A stretch of DNA of 64,000 nucleotides from contig CM046301.1 in assembly GCA_025267735.1 (NCBI GenBank), positions 62,763,872 to 62,827,871 on the forward strand. The letters run 5' to 3'. Positions 28,201-43,200 of the stretch are shown here, piece after piece. Under the pieces are notes generated by a model. That model worked only from the letters and a program-made list of their open reading frames with translations, searched no databases and had not been told where the DNA came from. Each line of letters opens with the position of its first letter. The stretch's first letter is position 1. Origin of the DNA: Mactra quadrangularis (lineage: Eukaryota > Mollusca > Bivalvia > Venerida > Mactridae). Both the position numbers and the translations under genes were made by a program.

Positions 28201-31200
28201 CACAGCATTTATAGAATGATATCTTAGGTCAAGTCAGGTCAGGTAAAGGGAGGTCAGATTGTCAGTCAGTTAGTCGGTCAGTTGGCTATGACAGTTCAAG
28301 TTCAGATCAAAGACAGACCAACGGACAGACAGACAGGAAGGAACAACATACCTTTCGGAACTACTTCGGCGATTTTCCACGCAAATACACCTCAGATATC
28401 ACGAGGAGCGAAAGTAGTTCCAACATAGAATCTAGCCTCGTTCTCGACGTTTACTCAATAGAACGCTGGCACACACCAAAAATGACGGACGATTATGGGC
28501 AGTTAAAGCTCTTCAATGCCTGTAACTGATATTCACTTAAATCAATTTCACTTAAATCATGCAATTTGAAGGATTTGTCCAATCACAGCCAGTGAATAAC
28601 ACCTTCAACAAATTAGTTAGCAAACCTCTGTCTAATAATAACAAGAGCTCCGCTGGGCGGGGCATTATACGCCCGTGTGCAGTCCATGCTGTGTTCTATC
28701 TCATATGAAGTCCCTGTGACCTTGACCAATGACCCCGGGATCTCAGAATAGGTCCCATCCTTAACTGGAGGGGTATCCAAAGCAAAGATTTTGAGAACCT
28801 AGATACAGCCATGGTTGAGTTATCACCGGCACAAAGTTTTCCCATACAAACTTCCAGTGACCTTGACCCTGGGGCCTCAGTACCAAAAGTTCTCACCCTT
28901 GACCCAAAGTGTATTGATACATAAAATTTGGTGATCTTAGATAAAGTTGGTTGTTGGACAAGGTTTTTCCTCATGATTTCCTTGTGACTTTGACCTTTGA
29001 CCCAGGGGCCTAAACCAAAGGGGCATATGCTAGACATTTAGGCTACCCTTAAATAAAATTCGGTGAAAATTCCTTCTCAAAAGTTCTCACCCTTGACCCA
29101 AAGTGTATTGATACATAAAATTTGGTGATCTTAGATAAAGTTGGTTGTTGGACAAGGTTTTTCCTCATGATTTCCTTGTGACTTTGACCTTTGACCCAGG
29201 GGCCTCAACACCAAAAGGGAACATCCTTGACACATGGGCTACCCTCACATAAAATTTGGTGAACTAATTTCATGTTACTTTTTAAATATAGCATTATTTC
29301 CATTGTTTGCCATTTTGACTTTATTAACATATTGATTGAACATTTGAAGTCACTGCTTGGTAATTTGATATCTTCTGGTTGAAGGTTAAAACTTGACCTA
29401 GGGGCCCCAAAACCAATAGAGAACATCCTCGACACATGGGCTACTCTCACATATAATTTGGTGAACCTAGGTACAGTCCTTGTTGAGTTATTGTCCGGAC
29501 AAGGTTTTTCAATATAATGCCCCTGTGACCTTGACCTTTGACCCAGGGGCCCCAAAACCGATAGGGCATATCCTTGACACATGGGCTACTCTCACATAAA
29601 ATTTGGTGAACCTAGGTACATTGGTGGTTCAGTTATTGTCTGGACAAAGTTTTTCCATATGATGCCTCTGTGACCTTGACCTTTTAACCTGGGTCCCAAA
29701 AACCTATAGGGCACATCCTTGACACAACGGCTACCTTCACATAAAATTTGGTGAACCTAGGTACAGTCGTTGTTGAGTTATTGTCCGGACAAGTTTTTTC
29801 AATATGATGCCCCTGTGACCTTAACCTTTGACCCAGGGGCTATAAAACCAATAGGGCATATCCTTGACACATAGGATACTCTCACATAAAATTTGGTGAA
29901 CATAGGTACTTTGGTGGTTCAGTTATTGTCTAGACAAGATTTTCATTGTTTGCCATTTTGACTTTATAACACATTGATTGAACATTTGAAGTCACTGCTT
30001 GGTAATTTGATATCTTCTGGTTGAAGGTTTAAACTTGACCCAGGGGCCCCAAAACCAAAAGAGAACACCCTTGACACATGGGCTACTCTTACATAAAATT
30101 TGGTGAACCTAGGTACAGTCATTGTTGAGTTATTACCTGGACAATGTTTTTCAATATGATGCCACTGTGACCTTGACCTTTGACCCAGGGGTCCCAAAAC
30201 CTTTAGGGCATAACCTTGACACATGGGCTACTCTCACATAAAATTTGGTGAACCTAGGTAAATTGGTGGTTCAGTTATTGTCTGGACAAAGTTTTTCCAT
30301 ATGATGCCTCTGTGACCTTGACCTTTAAACCTGGGACCCCAAAACCTATAGGGAACATCCTTGACACAAGGGCTACCTTCACATAAAATTTTTTGAACCT
30401 AGGTACAGTTGTTGATGAGTTATTGTCCGGACAAGGTTTTTCAATATGATGCCCCTGTGTCCTTGACCTTTGACCCAGGAGCCCCAAAACCAATAGGGCA
30501 TATCCTTGACACAAGGGCTACCCTCACATAAAATTTGGTGAACCTAGGTAAATTGGTGGTTCAGTTATTGTCCGGACAAGTTTTTTATTGTTTGCCATTT
30601 TGACTTTATTAACATATTTAATGAACATATGAAGTCACTGCTTGGTAATTTGATATCTTCTGGTTGAAGGTTTAAACTTGACCCTGTTTCCCCAAAACTG
30701 ATAAGGCACATCCTTGACACATGGGCTACTCTCACATGAAATTTGGTGAACCTAGGTACAGTCATTGTTGAGTTATTACCCGGACAATGTTTTTCAATAT
30801 GATGCCCCTGTGACCTTGACCTTTGACCCAGGGGCCCCAAAACCAATAGGGCATATCCTTGACACATGGGCTACTCTCACATAAAATTTGGTGAACCTAG
30901 GTACATTGGTGGTCCAGTTATTGTCCGGACAAAGTTTTTCCATATTATGCCACTGTGACCTTGACCTTTGAACCTGGGGCCCCATAAACCTATAGGGCAC
31001 ATCCTTGACACATGGGCTACCTTCACATAAAATTTGGTGAACCTAGGTACAGTCGTTGTTGAGTTATCGTCCGGACAAGGTTTTTCAATATGATGCCCCT
31101 GTGACCTTGACCTTTGACCCAGGGGCCCCAAAACCAATAGGGAACATCCTTGACACATGGGCAACTCTCACATAAAATTTGGTGAGCCTAGGTTGATTGG

Positions 31201-34200
31201 TTGTTCAGTTATTGTCAGGACAAGTTTTTTTCCCATATGATGCCACTGTGACCTTGACCTTTGACCCAGGGGCCCCAAAACCAATAGGGAACATCTTTGA
31301 CACATGGGCTACTCTTACATAAAATTTGGTGAACCTAGGTACATTGGTAGTTCAGTTATTGTCCGGACAAGTTTTACCTATTTTAAGTCCCAGTGACCTT
31401 GACCTTTGACCCTGGGGTCTCCAAATCAATAGGGAATCTCCTCCACCCAAGGGCTATCCACACATAAAATTTGAGGAACCTAGGTACATCCTTTCTTGAG
31501 TTATCATCGGGACAAGCAATTGTCCACTGACGGACGGACAGACGGACAACATCATAACATAATACGAACGTTTTTTCAAAACGGGCGTATAAAAATAACA
31601 AAATCAAGATGCTCTTAAGTAGAGTTTCTTCCAGACGAAAGCTCCTCATTGATTGGTCAACACATAGGTCATCTTGATGTGACCCTCAGAGTGACGGTAA
31701 CGTCGGTAAGAGATTTCTATATAACAGTGTTATTTGGGATATCTGTTCATGAAGATTGACTAAAGCTTTTATACTTACTAAGAAATCTTTTCATTCTCAG
31801 TGATTTATATTTCTTAAACTGAGCTACAGCACTATTCAATAATGGAATAATCAACCACTGAAATGATATAATTAATTTAATCAATGATTCTACATAAACA
31901 ATTATGATACAAACAGTGTTCCAAATAAGTAGGTGTCAGGTTGCTTAAGACAACCACTTTTAAGTTCAGACTACAAACATTTTTTTTTGGGGGGGGGAAC
32001 CAAAATTCTGCAAAGAGATACAGTGCTTGCTCTTAAAATGATCAGTTCCCATAACCACTTTCTAATTTAGTAGACAGTTCAAAGAAACAATAAACAAACT
32101 ATACATTTTAAGCGTTTATAACTGTTTATTTTGAGAAACAGTGACTCATTCCACAAAAACTTGTAAGACAAAAATCATTGCTAGTAAATCAGTTTTTTAT
32201 GATTATTCTAACCAACAATTTCTCCCAATAATGAGGAAAATCAACATTATTGTGGTCAATGCCCTATTTTTTGTGCATTATCATACTTATAAATATAGTA
32301 AAAGACAAAATTATCAACTAGTCTAACTATATAAATATGTTCACTTGTTACCAGCTTTAAGCTAGTAGGTTAAGGTGAATCAGATGACTGTAATTGTTCA
32401 ATTTTCGTTGAAAGGTACGACTTGCCACGTCCTGAATCATACAAAAAATTCATTGTTGAGTCTGCAGTAGCCGCACCGTGACTAACCTTGGAAATGATTA
32501 AACATTAATTTATAAGACTTTTGGCCAGTTTCCTAAAGCTATGACTACCTAGTACTTTGTCTCCTCCTATCTTTCTTACATCAAAAGGATAGGTATGCAA
32601 TATCAAGTTGAGGGTACCATGTGAAAAGTGCTAGCTAGCAATAAGCTAGGGAAACTGGCCACTCATTACACAAGTGAGCTCTAATAAAATCTATATAAAA
32701 TATAATCATAGATTACTGTACATACTGAATGGTCTTCCTTTAATTCTTCAGCTTGCAATCCTGCTATACCATCTTTTTCCTTCTGTAAATCAGGTGGATC
32801 AATACCTGAAATATTATAAACAAGAGCTGTCAGAGGAGACAGCATGCTCGACTCAGTAAGTGTTTGTCACAGGAGATGTGGTTGATGATAAGGAACATAC
32901 ATATTTTAAAATTTGAAAATATAACCTTAACAAATTCAAAGAAAAAAAAAAGAAATAAATAGAAAACTATAAGTTCAAGGGGGATAACTCTGAAAAAATG
33001 TATAAGGAGTTATGAATCTTGTCACATGAGATATGGTTGATAATAAGGAACATATATCTAAAGTTTGAAGTCAATACCTGAAGAAATAAAACAGTTGCAG
33101 TAAAAACAAACATTTTTTAAAGAAAACTCTAATTTCAAGGGGAGATAATTCTGAAAAAAAATATATTTGGAGTTATGAACCTTGTCACATGAGATGTGGT
33201 TGATAATAAGGAACATATATTTAAAGTCAATACCTAAAGAAATAAAACAGTTGCAGTAAAAACAAATATTTATTAAAGAAAACTATAAGTTCATGGGGGA
33301 TAACTTTGAAAATAATGTATACGGAGTTATGAACCTTGTCACATGAGATGTGGTTGATAATAAGGAACATATATTTAAAGTTTGAAATCAATACCTAAAG
33401 AAATAAAACAGTTGCAGTAAAAACAAACATTTTTTAAAGAAAACTCTAAGTTCAAGGGGAGATAATTCTGAAAAAAATGCATTCGGAGTTATGGACCATG
33501 TTACATGAGATGTGGTTGATAGAAAGGAACATATATTTAAAGTTTGAAGTCAATATCTTAAGAAATAACAAAGATACAGAAGAAAGTATTTTACTGCACA
33601 AAAACTTTAATCTGTGCACAAAAACTTCAATCAGTTCAAGGGGAGATAATTCTTGAAAAAATGTGTTTGGAGTTATGAACCTTGTCACATGAGATGTGGT
33701 TGATAGTAAGGAACATATATTTAAAGTTTGAAGTTAATATCTTAAGAAATAACAAAGATATAGAAGAAAGTATTTTACTGCACAAAAACTTTAATCAGAA
33801 GTGTGGACGCGGACGCGGACGCGGACGCCGGGGCGAGTAGGAGAGCTCTACATTACTTCGTAAAGTCGAGCTAAAAAGGTGTTAGAGATAGATAGATTTA
33901 TTTCGGCATAGTATACATACAATGGTACAAGACATTTCAACATAAAATCTAAAAATTTCATAGCATAAAATTCTTGTTCATGATATGCACACCAATGCCA
34001 AGGATAACACAAGAAAGAGAAACTCTTATTTCCATTGTGGTCCTTGGGTTGGAGGCAAGACATAGAGAGGCAAATGATAAAAAAAATATGATGAAAAAGT
34101 TAATACAAATGTATAGATGTGTTAGTATTATCACAGAATAAATTATAACTTTGCAAATATTATAATGAAATAAATTAATACATATATAACAGTCATTAAT

Positions 34201-37200
34201 TCCTGAAAGAGCTAGATATTATCACAGACAATTGGAACAATTAGTATTAAGGCAGTGCAAAATAAAATCTTATTTAAATTAAGAAATATATACAGCCGAA
34301 ACATCATCAGTTATAACAACATGGGTTTAAAAAAGATACATGGCTAAAAATTATTTAAAAATTATGTTAGCAAACATATCGAAATTAGTGGGAGCCCAGT
34401 GCCTACCACTTTTAAGATCGGGCAACCAACAATTTCTATTGGGCAACCAAATTCTGCAAATGAGATATAGTGCTTGCTCTTAAAATAATCTGTTTGGACA
34501 ACAACTTTCATATTCTATTTGTGTAGACTGTATCAGGAACAACAACAGTAAAAAACAACAGACCTACAACATAGCAAAAAAGAAAAGAGAGAATTTCTTT
34601 TTGATTTTTAAACTTTAGTTATAAAAGGGATGTCACAAACAAATAATAAATGCAAGAACCTAAGGGGTTTCTACCTTGGATCAGAGGCAATATAAATGCC
34701 ACTGGGGGGGGGGGGGGGGGGGTTAAACTAGGGTCTAGGGTGCACCAACCTCACACTTGCCCTAACATATACAAATTGTACAATATATACAAGAATGTAT
34801 TTGAAGACTGTCAGTGGACTGGATGTCTTAAAATGTACATATTTTGTCTTTATAAGGTATTATAATTCAGGGTAAAAGTATACAAAAAATTTCAAAGGAG
34901 AGTAAAATCGAGGTCACATTACACAGAAAGATGAATGTTCAACTACATAATACAGATATAAAGATATAAAGGAATTTTAGGAGCGGAATCTATTAACACA
35001 AATTGCATAAAGTTGGAAAGCCTGTTTGCAAGTGGCCATGGATTAGGGCTGCTGCGAGTATCGGAGTACTCAGATATTCGTGATCCCGACCAGAAAATCG
35101 AGTACGAAAATTCTTCACGTCCGAAATCGGCAGATCACGATCTGTTTTTTGGAAATAATGAAAGAACATTTCAGCTTAATTACCACTGAAAACGAGCCGC
35201 ATTACTAATAAAATTTTTAAGTTAATTCAAAATTTCGATTGATACACATTTAAACAAAAAGTTTATCACTGAAAATGCCCATAATACGTCTGGTAATAGA
35301 AATGTTTGGAGAACATGGTTTTTTCATTTAGTAAAGCTTCTGTGATCCTTCACTTATTGTTGTTATTACATGAATTCCTATGTGCCTTCCCCATTAACAA
35401 GTGATTTGTGGTTCGATTCCTGAATCGCTGCTCATGAATCGTGGTTCGGATGGGATCGCCACGTCAACGATCCACAGCCCTACCATGGATAGAACACATG
35501 CCACAGGATCAGAAGGTTCACATACGGGAGATAAATTTTCTTCAGCAAAATATTAGGAACAAAATTATAGCTTCACTGAACCATGATCTAAAGGGGTATA
35601 GTGGAGAATCTCTTGTGTAAAGGTAATTTCCATTAACATTTAAAGGTACTCATTCACAGATTGCAACTTAAATATCAACTTTTTCTGAAGCTATCTAAAT
35701 TGTATGGAAACATTTTTTGAAGCAGGAAATTAGTGTTTTGATAATGACAATTTTAGTACAAATGGACAAAGAATTATAAATGCTGGTGTTTCAAGTAGTA
35801 AAAATCTACCCCGTATGTCATAGTATAGACAATTGTAGTTCACTTTTTGTGACTTTTATTGTATATATCTTGCAATCTATAGGTCAGATTGTCTTAAAAT
35901 ATCAAGAATTAATTTTTTGACACAATTACAGACACTGAATGTTATTTTGAAAATATAGAAAAACCTTAACCAAACCTGTGAACTAGTAGTACCTTTAAAT
36001 ACATTTATTAGCAGACTTTAAACTGCACAAAATTCTTTAAATTTTTATTTCAAGTAAACGTTTGATATATAACAGTAGACAAATTAATAGGAGTGAAAAA
36101 TGTTTCAGCTATAAATATAGTATGTTGTACATATATATATTATCTTACTTTGATGACCTTGTCTCCAAGGTCGTTGTCCATAGTAATCTAAAGACTTTAA
36201 ATGTTCTAGTGGATCTGTACTTGGTTTATCTGATAATGGCTGAAATATAAAACAACATTATTACATAAAACAAGTGAACATTCTTTTCTTAATGTTAACT
36301 AGACCTATTACTGAATGTGATAAAATACCCCATAACGGGTCTTTGACAAGAAATTGGGTGCTGAGAAAATGATCGGACAATATTTTTTATCAAAGGGCAA
36401 TAACTCTGCAAAAAAATCAATGGACCTTAACCAAAATGGGATATGCACATGCCTGATTGTTACATGATCTATGTGTAGAGTTTGAATCAAAGAACCAAAT
36501 CTGTAAAATTGGTGCTGAGAAATTAAGCGGACAAGTAAAAGCTACAGTTCGCCTGACATAGTTTTGGGGGGGTATAATAGTTATGATTTTGAATCACTGG
36601 CACGGTCCCTAATCAATAACAATATATATACATATAAGATATATTACTAAAAGTGATAGTTTTTAACCAATTTAATTTAGAGACCAGTTTCTCTACCATA
36701 AATATATTTATTTCACTTATTCAATAACACACATGTAGCTATGGGTTTGCTCTTTCAAATGACACCAACATCTTTTGCATACGCCAATTAATTGCCTCAG
36801 CTTTGCTCGCGTGTATAAATCTGTGAAATAAATTATTTTAATGATTGAGAAACTGGCCTTTGATATACTTGGTTGAAAAACTACCATTTTTGAGTAATAA
36901 ACCTTACATGTATATATAGTACTTTTGATTCAGGCCGTGCCAGTTGCCTGTGATAAAAAGTACCTATAATGCCGAAATGAAAGCAAAAACGAAAATGTAC
37001 TACACTATCACTGCTAGAATTTTCTACACAAGTTAAGCGAAGGGTAAAGACTGACCTTACAAGAACCTTGACACAGTTGTTTTCTAGCTATTGCATGATT
37101 AGCTGCTTGTTGATAATAGAATCCTGGATGTTGTGTTTGTATAGCTGTAAGTCCTAACTTTATAGCTTCATCAAATAAATCACCAAATACCTGAAATCTA

Positions 37201-40200
37201 TACAAAATAATATCCTTAATATCAAGGGCTGGGGAGATCAATTAGGGACTTTAGCCAGTTATCTTTCCCTGATAAAATCTGAAGCAATCCAATTATTAAG
37301 TAGGTCCTTACAGTTGGAATCCTTGGATTTTATCATTGAATTCCTATGTAAGGATAACAAAATATTTCATCTTAAAGTATTATCTTTCTTGTTAATAAAG
37401 ATATTAACAGAAGTGATGAAATTTAGATTTCTTTACTCTGAAATACTTAGCTTGAATTTCAAACAAATAAAATGATTTACAAAAAAGTTATTTAAGATTA
37501 ATACTGGCAAATTGACATTGAAAAATAAGAGTAAAATCCAAGTAATCCAACTAATTGGACCTACCTATTTGAAGAGTATACAAGGGGAAATAACTGACTA
37601 TGGTCCCTTATTGTTCATATTGTCCATTGAATTTGTCAAGTACAGACAAGTGGATTTAAAAAAAAAAATTATTCTATAATGTTCACACGGACAAGTAACT
37701 TTTACCAATCAGCCAGAGCGGACAAGTAAACAATTTTAAGATTTCACCAAACCTGATATCTATAATATATGTTGTTAATGAAAGATAATATAGCAGGGTT
37801 CACCTTGAACAGAATCCCGGGATTCCAAGGATCCCAAAATCACAAGTCCTAGCCTTAAACTTCTCTGATGAATGGCAGTCTGTGATGTTGGTCTGTATTC
37901 AAATAATACAATCAAAATAAAAGTAAGATAGATCGGTATATATGGATTTTAAACTATACATCACAAATTTCCATTTACATTACAGCAGATTTGTTAGAAC
38001 TACAGTTAATATAATAATTCTAAATACATACTGTTTAGACATCCAAGCACTATGTTCAAAAGCTAGATCAGCAATTCCTGTTTTACTCTTAAAGAAATCA
38101 ATATGTTTTCTAAACTGTGCAATCCCATCAAGTGGAGCATTGTGTTGAAATGAAAGACGACATATCTGTAAAAATATATATTATAGTTAAACAATCATCA
38201 AAAGTATTTATAATTAAACCGTATAGGAAATTGTTTTATTTTTAAATCTGATATCTATTGTAGTGTTTTGATATTACATGTAATACTTTGTTTGGTGCAT
38301 TTATTTTGCACACTTATCAGTAATATCATAAATTCAAATTGTTCGTAACTGTATTTCCGCAAACGTAAACATGATGTTAATTTTACAATTACAATGTCAT
38401 GTCCGTTATTATTTATATTTACATTAAAAATGCGAAAGTTTTTGCTGAAACGTTAGAATAAATAAATATTATAGTTTACAGGATATATTGCAATACGCAA
38501 GCACCGTACCGCGATACGTACCACGATATATTGTGTGTTTTTCGATTCGTTGTGCTTCCGCTGTATTTAACAGATACATTGCATATCTTACAAGACATGC
38601 AACTAGTGATAGAATCTAACCTATTTAAGTCTATACGGTCATTTAGGACTGTGACACTCCTTTGCATAAAAAGATGCTTAAGTTGAAAGAAACAACCACC
38701 CCCTTAGCTGCAGAACATCCTAGCAATCAAGCTCCTGAACTCCATGCTAGGTTCACAAATTCCTGTCCCAAAGTAATCGATTCAAATACTTGTACAAGTT
38801 CCTTACAGCCAATCAAACACACCCCATTGGTTAAATTCTTGTAACATAAGCTTAACAAATTGAATGAACGATGGAAAAATAGATGTTTCGCTACTTTCAT
38901 TTTGCGAAGGGAAATATTATCCATTGACATAAAAAATATCGCCAAATAACGGTACATTAAATTTGTATAGCGGTATGTATTGCCACAGCTGCGTATTGCA
39001 ATATACCGGTATATTGTAACAGCCGTAGTATCGATGTCACTCTTCCTTGACCCTGCCTTTTTTTTAGTTCTACATTAGCATGATAAGCTAAATAACTCTA
39101 AGGGTAACACACAGCCTTACCTTATAATTGATATAACCAGCTATGGTTTTAATTTCAAGTATATTAGAATCATGCATTCTTAATTCTAATAGATGTCCAT
39201 AACCTTGTTTATAATGCCTGAAAATTATAAAACAATAAACATAGTCTATGATAAACATAAAACATCTTTAACATGTTTAAATTATCCTACTATTCAGAAA
39301 TTAAATTCCTAAACAAACAATAACTTCATAAAATTGTAGTTTCTAGCAATATGATCAACTCAGAGTACCCAAGGAGAAGGGCAGAAACATACATCTATGG
39401 GATCCATCATGTGATATTGAATTCCTTTTGACAAATATTTTGCATACACTTAAGAATTCTAGGAAGGACTATAAACCTAACCCCACCTTTCCCCATGCTG
39501 TACCTGCAATTGGTAACTGGCACTTACTGCATAACATTAGCTTATTGCGCAATTTCTTTATAATAAACGTCTATAAATTTATAACATTGCATCGCATTTA
39601 TAACATTAATGCATTTATAAAGTCGCATTGCATTTTAACTAAGGCTGTCACGATATCCCAGACGCGTATCGCAATATAATGCAATACGCAAGCACCGTAT
39701 TGCGATACATACCATGATATATTGTGGGTTTATAGATTGGTTGTGCCTATGCTTTGTTCAACAGAAAAATTGAAAATCTTACATGCAACTACTTGAATCT
39801 AGTCTCACTAAGTCTATACGGTCATTTATGACTGTGATATATGTTCTGCATATAAAAAGATGCTTAGTTAGAAAAAAAGATCACCCCCTGAGCTGCAGAA
39901 CATCCTAGCAATCAAGCTCCTGGACACCATGCTTGCTTCACATCTTCTGGTCCCGAAGTATTGGATCCAAGAACATATTTTGTGCAAGTTCCGTATAACT
40001 AATTGAACGCACCCCAGTCCATTACATTCTTGTAACTTAAGCTTAAATTGAATGAACAATGGAAAAACTGACATTTCGCTACTTTTATTTTGCAAAGAGA
40101 AGATTTATTTTACAATGAAATGAAAAATATTGCTTAATACTGGTATGTTAAATTCGTACCATGGTACGTATTGCCGCAGCTGCGCATTGCAATATACCAG

Positions 40201-43200
40201 TATATTGTGACAGCCCTAATTTTAACTTACTTGATAGCTGTATGTGTATCTTGTTTCATTTCATTAAAGAATGCCACTTTAAATTGATGTCTTACAAACA
40301 ACAACTGAAAATATAAAACAATAATACAAATGTATGTGAAACTTCAAAGGAACATACATGTATTTACTCAAGTTTAAACATAATTTAACATCTTAAAGGA
40401 CAGATCAGAATCCATGGTATCTATGGTAAAATTAAACCAAGATCAAATAAAGGTTGGTTTGACTAACCAGCATGTTTGACTGAACCAAACAAATCTGTTG
40501 TGTCTCATGGTTTAATAATGGTGAAAACAAAACCAGTGTATGCTGTTTTTTATTTCGACTAGTTTCCAGGAAGAATAAAGAAAGTGAAATAAGTGAGGTT
40601 TAATAATTTGATTGTCAAAATTCACACTTGCAATGGAGTATGGATATACATGTATATAAATGTGCTGTACTAAAACGTTTACAACTGAATAGTAAAATTT
40701 ACATGAAAAAATCCTACCTACCTACCAAAACACAATAAGATTAGGGTCAGAAAACTGCAAAACAAACTCTTTTTTAAAGAAAGCCAAAATCAAACAGGGA
40801 TTAAGAGATTAAAAACAAGAGCTGTCAGAGGAGACAGCATGCTCGACAAAGTAAGTATTTGTCACAGGAGATGTGGTTGATGATAGGGAACATACATATT
40901 TTAAAATTTGAAAATATAACCTTAACAAATTTAGAGTAAAAAACAAATACAAAAAAAATAAAGAAAATTTTAAGTTCATGGGAGACAATATTGAAAAAAA
41001 AGTATTTGGAGTTATGAACCTTGTCCCATGAGATGTGGTTGATAATAAGGAACATACATTTAAAGTTTGAAGTCAATACCTAAAGAAATAAAACAGTTGC
41101 AGTAAAAACAAACATTTTTTTTAAAGAAAACTCTAAGTTCAAGGGGAGATCATTCCGAAAAAAAAATGTATCTGGAGTTATGAACCTTGTCACATGAGAT
41201 GTGGTTGATAATAAGGGACATATATTTAAAGTTTTAAGTTGATACCTTAAGAGATAAGAAAGTTATAGTAAAAAATATTTTACTGCACAAAAACTTTAAT
41301 CAGAAATATGGACGCAGACACCGACGTCGACACTTGGGCGAGTAGGAGAGCTCTCGATTTACTTCGTAAAGTCGAGCTGAAAACTAATGAACCTAATTCT
41401 GGATATATAAGAGTCAGACAATTATATACATTCATAAGTCTGTGCACCACTAAATCCAAGCAAACAAACAATTAACATCAGTCACCCAATAATCATGAAT
41501 AATAAAACATTGCATCATACCTGATGTGTAGTTTTGTTAAGGAAATCTTTATGTGACTTGACTTTCCTAGCTTCACCATGATAATATCCTTGAGCTAACT
41601 CATAGAAAGCATTTTCTAACCTAATAAATAAACAATGAACATAAATGAATGGAATGAAAAGTTACCTCTAGAGTTATGTTAAAATATACTGTCTATTTTA
41701 ATGATTTAGAAATTTGAATAATATATTCTAAATTAAATTTACAATGTAACAACAGATAATGATTCTTTTATCAAATTAGGATAATTAAAGAAAACTTCAA
41801 TGGTATGGCCACGTAGAGACATCCAGTGGTGCAATCAAGGCAGCTAGTACCATACAGGTTACAGGTACATGCAGACCTAGAAGGCCCAAGATGACTTGGA
41901 AACAGTTGACAGAGAGGGATAGCAGAGAATGGAACCTCTCTGTGATCGACCCTCGAGAGAGAGACACCTGGAGATCAGTGTGAGAAATGCCATGCGTGCA
42001 GCAAGCCAGCTACCTGGAAGGAGGCCAACTGACCTGGATAATGCCCCCACACCTGCATGTTAATCAAAAGTCTGATGATGATGATGATAATTGAGGTTGT
42101 AAAATGTTGGTGGACCGTCGGACAACTCACTTTCTAAAAGTCACTAGACCAACGGCAATTTCGATAGACTCAGTTCACGGTCCACTGGCTAAATTCAAAG
42201 ACTGATCGCAAAATTGTCAACTAGCTCAACTCTTAAACTAGTCTGGATCAATTGTCACATTTTAGCGGTAACCCTAACCCCAAAAACAGAGAAAAGGTTC
42301 ACATGTACCTGATGGTATAACCTATAAGATGATCAGTCTGTGGTAGAACATATAAGTTTTTAGCTGATAAATCACAAGCACTACATAATGATGCAGCTCT
42401 CTCAGCAGCTACAACATCTTCACCTGGTGGCAATGGTGCATTCTTCTGTATTAATACAACTGATACCTTAGTACCGTGTCCTTGTAAACTGTTCCTGCAA
42501 TTGTAACAAATATATAGGTGCTTTAATCTAGGGCACGTTCCGCAAGGCGATTGCTAGCTAGCGCTTCGTCCCCTGGTACCCTCGATTTGGTGTCACATAG
42601 TAAATACTTTTGGTGCAAGAAAGGTACCAGAGGACGAAGCGCTATCTAGGGATTTCCTTGCGGAACGTTACACAATCAAAAGTATGAGCATCCCATATTC
42701 CAGAAAACATGGGCATCCAAGAAAATCTTGGCTAGACTGCGTGAAAGCTGATTTGAAAACACACAACCTGCATAACAGTGATTCTCTAAACAGAGTTTCA
42801 TGGAGATTAGATGTCAAAAGATCTAGCCGTCTGCTGCCTACCCCAGTTCCTGGGATACCGGCAGCAGATGTCAAATAAACCCAGACTTGATTAATTGATT
42901 GATACAGTAGGGTCCAGACACAACAACAACTCAAGACAGAGCAGAGTGATGCAAGCTTATTGAGGCTTTAAGTCCAGACATGAACAAAGATAATTAAGGA
43001 GAAAGAACTTTACTTAACAAAGAGCCAATCACAAATCTTCCATGCAGATCTCTAGTAAAGCAATAATAATAATTCACAACTAAAATAGCATTCGGAACTA
43101 CCTTGGTGATCTTCTATGTAGATTACAGTCTTCGAAATAACCCACTTGCCCGAAGCCCGGGACAAGTAAAATTGCCGGCGGGCAAGTTAAAATTAAAACC

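Noticed and set aside
28696..31164. Series of minus-strand open frames repeating a [22 protein letters not shown] sequence
   Set aside because: They are translations of the tandem repeat core, recur with the unit period and lack start context, splice sites or any known domain.
33804..33830. GGACGC hexanucleotide run as a coding or regulatory repeat
   Set aside because: It is the usual end-proximal run of the Helentron-like element; comparable GGACGG runs precede the ends of the other families.
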